Part shown: positions 6,135 through 8,869 of the stretch, in pieces
How positions within the stretch are numbered: position 1 is the first letter of the stretch
Layout of the letters: every line of letters starts with the position of its first letter
Source: a bacterium
GTDB lineage: Bacteria > Hydrogenedentota > Hydrogenedentia > Hydrogenedentiales > SLHB01
Assembly (NCBI GenBank): GCA_024231375.1
Contig: JAAEQP010001785.1
Location: 1 to 8,869, forward strand
Length of the DNA stretch: 8,869 nucleotides
Direction: 5' to 3'
The notes under the pieces: generated by a model
The model's input: only the letters and a program-made list of their open reading frames with translations
Databases searched by the model: none
Told to the model about the DNA's origin: nothing
Made by a program: the position numbers and the translations under genes

Positions 6135-6743
6135 ATGAAACAGATGCGCTTTGAAGATCACGCGCGCGCCCGGCAAGACGACTTCCTGGTCGAACGCGCT
6201 ACCCATGCGATGCGTTTCGATATCGGGTCTGCCGCCACGCTCGTCCGCGATCTGGTCGCCCTAGCGGAATCACAGTTTCACCAACGCGCCGCCGGGAGTA
6301 CCCCGCCGGCAATGACCATCGTTCTACGCGAGCTGCTCAACAACGCCCTCGTCCACGGCAATCAGGGCGTAGCGGCCCTTCGCATTCGCGGCAGTGTTGT
6401 GCATACGGGCCCCGATACCTGGGAGATCGCCGTCGAAGACCAGGGCATGGGATTCGACCATCGGCGCGTCGACATGCGCCTGCCCGAGGACCCCCGCCGG
6501 GTCCGCAACAGAGGGCTCGTGCTTGTGGCGGCCCTGTCGGAGGGCGTCGCCTTCAACGAGAAGGGAAACCGGGTCGTCGTCCGGCTGAGAATCCCCGGCT
6601 GCTGGGGGGCGTCACCGTTCAGATCAGGCGTCGCAGGGGCGGCACGGCAACAGACTCCGCGCCGAGATGACCGAACGCGAGGTGGATCGCCTGAACCGGG
6701 CCGCAAAGGCCGGCGAACTGCCGACGAACGACGAGGTCACTGA
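6135..6743 (+). CDS. stand-alone anti-sigma-factor-like ATPase (RsbW/SpoIIAB-type HATPase), possibly frameshifted at its end
   Basis: The open frame encodes 202 residues. The HATPase fold spans about 25-154: N-box 'LRELLNNALVHGN' (Glu66, Asn70, His74), G1 'EDQGMGFD' (Asp102, Gly104, Gly106), G2-like 'NRGLVLV' 125-131 and the closing strands 'GVAFNEKGNRVVVRLRI' 137-153. Such proteins phosphorylate or bind anti-sigma antagonists, or act in phosphorelays, in the cytoplasm. No membrane segment or phosphoacceptor domain is present. ATG 6144 is a good alternative start, since the G-run before 6135 is better spaced for it. Residues after about 155 look unreal: they are Arg/Gly-rich, have low third-position GC and overlap the next gene by 77 bases. 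Reading one base back at the G6 run (6604-6609) gives a GC-richer frame ending at TGA 6668-6670, interlocked with the next ATG. It is probably expressed from the sigma-54 promoter upstream. Confidence 0.8.
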   Translation: MKQMRFEDHARARQDDFLVERATHAMRFDIGSAATLVRDLVALAESQFHQRAAGSTPPAMTIVLRELLNNALVHGNQGVAALRIRGSVVHTGPDTWEIAVEDQGMGFDHRRVDMRLPEDPRRVRNRGLVLVAALSEGVAFNEKGNRVVVRLRIPGCWGASPFRSGVAGAARQQTPRRDDRTRGGSPEPGRKGRRTADERRGH

Positions 6744-6981
6744 GCTTGAGGTGCAAACCGATCCCCACAAGTGCGCGTTCGGGCAATGGCGCTACGGCCA
6801 AGGCCGTCAACACGCCGAAGAATTGCTCCCACAACCGCACGAAGTGCTCGCCCACGCAGTCAGCGCAACTGATCGCGCATTGCCCGAACCGCGCGCACGG
6901 AGCCACACCCGGCCTGCGGCGCACAAAGTCGATCCCGAACAGATGATTCCCCTTGAAAAGGAGGACCTGAAGGATTTCTAG
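6667..6981 (+). CDS. small CZB-like (chemoreceptor zinc-binding) protein, possibly reduced
   Basis: The product is 104 residues from ATG 6667. Residues 24-52 read 'VTELEVQTDPHKCAFGQW' then 'RYGQGRQHAEE', which closely follows the CZB consensus of chemoreceptors and diguanylate cyclases (C-x-(F/L)-G-x-W-x-Y-G). The zinc-ligand Cys is residue 36, and 'QPHEVLAHA' supplies His58 and His63, matching the P-H-x4-H pair. Two oddities: the helix that normally separates the C-x-F-G-x-W part from the P-H motif is about ten residues shorter than I expect, and the first ligand His, normally about 30 residues before the Cys, is not seen. The remaining C-terminus ('VDPEQMIPLEKEDLKDF') is not recognised. CZB domains bind zinc and sense zinc or oxidants, usually fused to an output domain, so a separate small protein next to an HATPase is uncommon. 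It overlaps the HATPase open frame and is probably co-transcribed. Confidence 0.7.
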   Translation: MTEREVDRLNRAAKAGELPTNDEVTELEVQTDPHKCAFGQWRYGQGRQHAEELLPQPHEVLAHAVSATDRALPEPRARSHTRPAAHKVDPEQMIPLEKEDLKDF

Positions 6982-7001
6982 GGGGGGTCTCCTCCTCCCT
7001 A
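6979..7001 (+). terminator. strong hairpin at the end of the CZB-like gene
   Basis: TAGGGGGGG (6979-6987) pairs with TCCTCCCTA (6993-7001) around a five-base loop, giving nine pairs including two G-U pairs. It begins with the gene's own stop codon. No U-tract follows, so factor-independent termination is uncertain. It may instead protect the 3' end of the HATPase/CZB transcript. Confidence 0.35.
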
Positions 7002-7258
7002 ATCGGGCGTCGTGGCCGTTTCTTCGGTGGCGCAGCACGGGGAACAAGACGAGCGACTGGGCTTCCCCCAGTCCAGAGCCGTCCCCCGGTTGCCGCGTTC
7101 CCCATCCCTCGATAGGCTGCGGCGCCCGTGCTCCATTCTCTCGCATCTCGGGCGCCCCGTCTCGCTCACCTCCAGCCGGATGGTCGACATCAATGCATCA
7201 TCGGGCGTATGGCCTTCTCCCGGCGGTCGCTGCGCACAAAGGCTCCTGCACTCGCGCG
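6982..7258. other. gene-free stretch between the CZB-like and second URO-D-like genes
   Basis: These 277 bases separate two convergent transcription units. No reading frame here resembles a protein: the open frames are arginine- and serine-rich shadows on both strands. The only structures noted are the hairpin at its left edge and a perfect 7-base stem GACTGGG (7055-7061)/CCCAGTC (7067-7073) with a CTTCC loop. No tRNA, repeat array or recognisable promoter was seen. Confidence 0.6.
7055..7073 (-). terminator. perfect 7-base hairpin between convergent genes
   Basis: GACTGGG and CCCAGTC pair perfectly around a five-base loop. It lies about 185 bases beyond the stop of the minus-strand URO-D-like gene and could end its transcript, though on that strand it is followed by a mixed GCTCGTCTTG rather than a clear U-tract. 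Confidence 0.25.
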
Positions 7259-8287
7259 TCAGCCCAACTCCTCGAGGGCGCTCACCATGATAGGAATCGA
7301 GGTTTGCCAGTTGCGGGGCAGGTCTTCCGAGATCTCGAAGGCGAAGGCGCGCTTTCCGGCGCGCTCGCGCTTCGCCTGCAAGGCCTCGCGCAACTCCGCC
7401 TCGGGTTTGTCATACAGTTCGACGTTCACGTTCCCCCATAGCACCTTGTCGGGCCAGGCTTCGCGGCATTCGTCGTACATCATGTCGCCTTCCGGCGGTT
7501 CCGTCAGCGACTCCACCATGTGGAACGGCGCAGCCGCGATCCGGTCCGCGATGCACCGCAACGCGCCGTCGTAGTGCACCATGACCCGCTTCCCCGCCGC
7601 CTCCAAGATCGGAACCGTCTCCTCATACACCGAAACCAGGAGTTGCGTATACCGCGCCGGGCCCAACATGGCGACCGTCAGGTTCTCGAACCACTTCACA
7701 AATCGGCCCGGACCCTTGGCGATAATCTGCACCTCTTCCAGGAACAGTTTCTTCTCCGCCTCGTACAACGCCATCAGTTCGTCCAGTTCCATGGCAAGGT
7801 CCATGCAGAACTGTTGCGTCCCGGCCCAATCCACATTGATGCTCATGGCCGGCGTGCGCGACCCCATCACCACCGGGACGCCGTAGTCCCCAACGGTCTC
7901 GTCCGCATAGTCGAAGGCCTCGTAACACGGGGTCAACTCCGTGTGTTCCACAACCCACTGCCGGACCGCGTAGTCGGCCGGGGTCTTCAGCCAATCCTCA
8001 TGATGCCACCCGTTTCGCGTGACTTTCTGGATCGTGCCGACAGGCGTCTCCTTGCGGTGAATGGCATACGAATCACCACCCTCCTGGTAGCTGTCGTGTA
8101 CGTTCTTGACACCATGTTCTTCATGGATGACCGTCTGGCAATGCTGGCAAACGCCCAACCCAGCATCCAACACCCGTCGCCATTGGTCGGATTCGGGATC
8201 GTCCATCATCCAGTTGTAAAGGGAGATGGGCGTTCGAGCGGGTGTGCCGCCATCCAAGACAGTGGTAAGCAGTTCGCGCGTGGTCAT
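7259..8287 (-). CDS. second URO-D superfamily protein, divergent from the first
   Basis: The product is 342 residues from ATG 8287. AGAGGAAG stands seven bases upstream on the minus strand, and no longer in-frame start is needed. Family features are the N-terminal 'TVLDGGTPARTPISLYNW' (9-26), 'GRFVKWFENLTVAMLGP' (194-210), the core 'VMVHYDGALRCIADRI' (235-250) and 'ESLTEPPEGDM' (259-269), and 'LWGNVNVELY' (283-292). The HYDG at 238-241 occupies the place where corrinoid methyltransferase relatives carry a zinc-binding H-x-C, and there is no RQAGRY motif of HemE, so neither heme synthesis nor methylcobamide chemistry is supported. It shares only family-level resemblance with the URO-D-like protein at 451-1605, which suggests separate origins rather than a recent duplication. 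The diguanylate cyclase gene ends 85 bases upstream on the same strand. The substrate is unknown. Confidence 0.82.
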   Translation of the reverse strand: MTTRELLTTVLDGGTPARTPISLYNWMMDDPESDQWRRVLDAGLGVCQHCQTVIHEEHGVKNVHDSYQEGGDSYAIHRKETPVGTIQKVTRNGWHHEDWLKTPADYAVRQWVVEHTELTPCYEAFDYADETVGDYGVPVVMGSRTPAMSINVDWAGTQQFCMDLAMELDELMALYEAEKKLFLEEVQIIAKGPGRFVKWFENLTVAMLGPARYTQLLVSVYEETVPILEAAGKRVMVHYDGALRCIADRIAAAPFHMVESLTEPPEGDMMYDECREAWPDKVLWGNVNVELYDKPEAELREALQAKRERAGKRAFAFEISEDLPRNWQTSIPIMVSALEELG

Positions 8288-8372
8288 GGGTGCTTCCTCT
8301 TCATGTGGATTCGGGACGTTGGACTTGATTGGGTGTGCGGCTTGGCTTGGACGGCTGTCCGCTGACGTGGTC

Positions 8373-8869
8373 TTAGACGATCACCCGGTTGCGCCCGTTC
8401 TCCTTGCTCTGGTAGAGGTTCTCGTCCGCCCGTTCCACCAGTGTCGTCACCGTGTCCTCCAAGCCTGCCGCCGCCCCGCCGATGGACACCGTCACCCGGA
8501 TGGTCTCCTTCTGCCACACCGCGTTGCTGCGCTCCACCAGCATACGGCATCGTTCGCCCACGGACCGCAGCGCCACGTCCGTTGCGTTCGGCAGTACCAC
8601 CATGAATTCCTCGCCGCCCCATCGGCCCAGATGGTCGTAGGGCCGGAGTCCTGCCATGAGTGTCTTGGCCACGGTCTTCAGTACCTCGTCGCCCGCCTGA
8701 TGACCATGGGTGTCATTGACCTGTTTGAAATGGTCCAGGTCCAGCATGAGAATTCCGAAAGGCCAGCCGTTCCGCTGAAACTCCGCATAGGTCGCCTGAA
8801 GCCGGTCCTCCAGGAATCGCCGGTTCCCCACATTCGTCAGCGGGCAGACCAACGCCATCTCGCGCAATC
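8373..8869 (-). CDS. diguanylate cyclase, GGDEF domain (5' partial)
   Basis: The gene runs off the right edge. The last 165 codons are visible and cover essentially one whole GGDEF domain, ending 'NGRNRVIV' at TAA. Counting from Met at the fourth visible codon as about residue 4: 'PLTNVGNRRFLE' 9-20, metal-binding Asp43 and 'DLDHFKQVND' 43-52, inhibitory I-site RPYD 75-78, then after exactly five residues the active-site GGEEF 84-88, and 'VTVSIGGA' 125-132. It should make cyclic di-GMP from two GTP and be subject to product inhibition. The usual Asp before P-L-T is Cys here (V-C-P-L-T), a change outside the catalytic centre. The N-terminal sensory part and the true start are outside the window, so the signal cannot be named. 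The TTG and ATG codons near the edge are internal. Confidence 0.92.
   Translation of the reverse strand, partial: LREMALVCPLTNVGNRRFLEDRLQATYAEFQRNGWPFGILMLDLDHFKQVNDTHGHQAGDEVLKTVAKTLMAGLRPYDHLGRWGGEEFMVVLPNATDVALRSVGERCRMLVERSNAVWQKETIRVTVSIGGAAAGLEDTVTTLVERADENLYQSKENGRNRVIV

Noticed and set aside
5839..6206. Small minus-strand open frames in the intergenic region
   Set aside because: They cover the sigma-54 promoter and dyad, have no clear ribosome binding site and read as random Arg/Cys/Pro-rich peptides.
6999..7193. Small minus-strand open frame in the 277-base gap
   Set aside because: Composition is Arg/Ser/Thr-rich, overlapping open frames exist in several phases, and no family resemblance or start signal was seen.

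Overview
This window is high-GC bacterial chromosome with strongly GC-biased third codon positions, six complete or nearly complete protein genes on both strands, a short gene in an overlapping frame, and a partial gene at each edge. No tRNA, rRNA, CRISPR array, insertion sequence or phage gene was seen. Several traits recall Hydrogenedentota, Planctomycetota or Lentisphaerota genomes: two URO-D-like paralogs outside heme synthesis, a glycan-enzyme-like C-terminus with a 'DVRFGNGQNGGADFR' motif, and a multi-PAS kinase with a sigma-54 activator. That placement is inference.

Layout. At 1-224 (+) is the 3' end of a gene whose tail resembles the C-terminal module of carbohydrate-active enzymes. 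It is followed 26 bases later by a 67-residue Cys-rich protein (251-454, +). That gene's stop interlocks through a shared CTAG with the stop of a convergent URO-D superfamily gene (451-1605, -). A divergent promoter region (1606-1787) separates this from a two-component operon: a membrane Cache/PAS sensor histidine kinase (1788-4436, +) overlapping by GTGA a full sigma-54-dependent response regulator (4433-5857, +) with intact receiver, GAFTGA loop, Walker motifs and Fis-type helix-turn-helix.

The 277-base gap that follows (5858-6134) is the most information-rich noncoding part. It holds a near-consensus sigma-54 -24/-12 promoter (6069-6085), a perfect 8-base dyad about 78 bases upstream of the predicted start of transcription, and a short leader that can fold into mutually exclusive hairpins. 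The promoter drives a stand-alone anti-sigma-factor-like HATPase (6135-6743, +) and, in an overlapping frame, a small CZB-like (chemoreceptor zinc-binding) protein (6667-6981, +). The simplest model is a regulatory cascade: the membrane kinase phosphorylates the sigma-54 activator, which turns on the adjacent HATPase/CZB pair. The HATPase 3' end appears to carry a frame disturbance at a six-G run.

The right part holds 277 bases without a gene (6982-7258), a second, divergent URO-D-like gene (7259-8287, -) and the C-terminal part of a GGDEF diguanylate cyclase with intact active and inhibitory sites (8373-8869, -).
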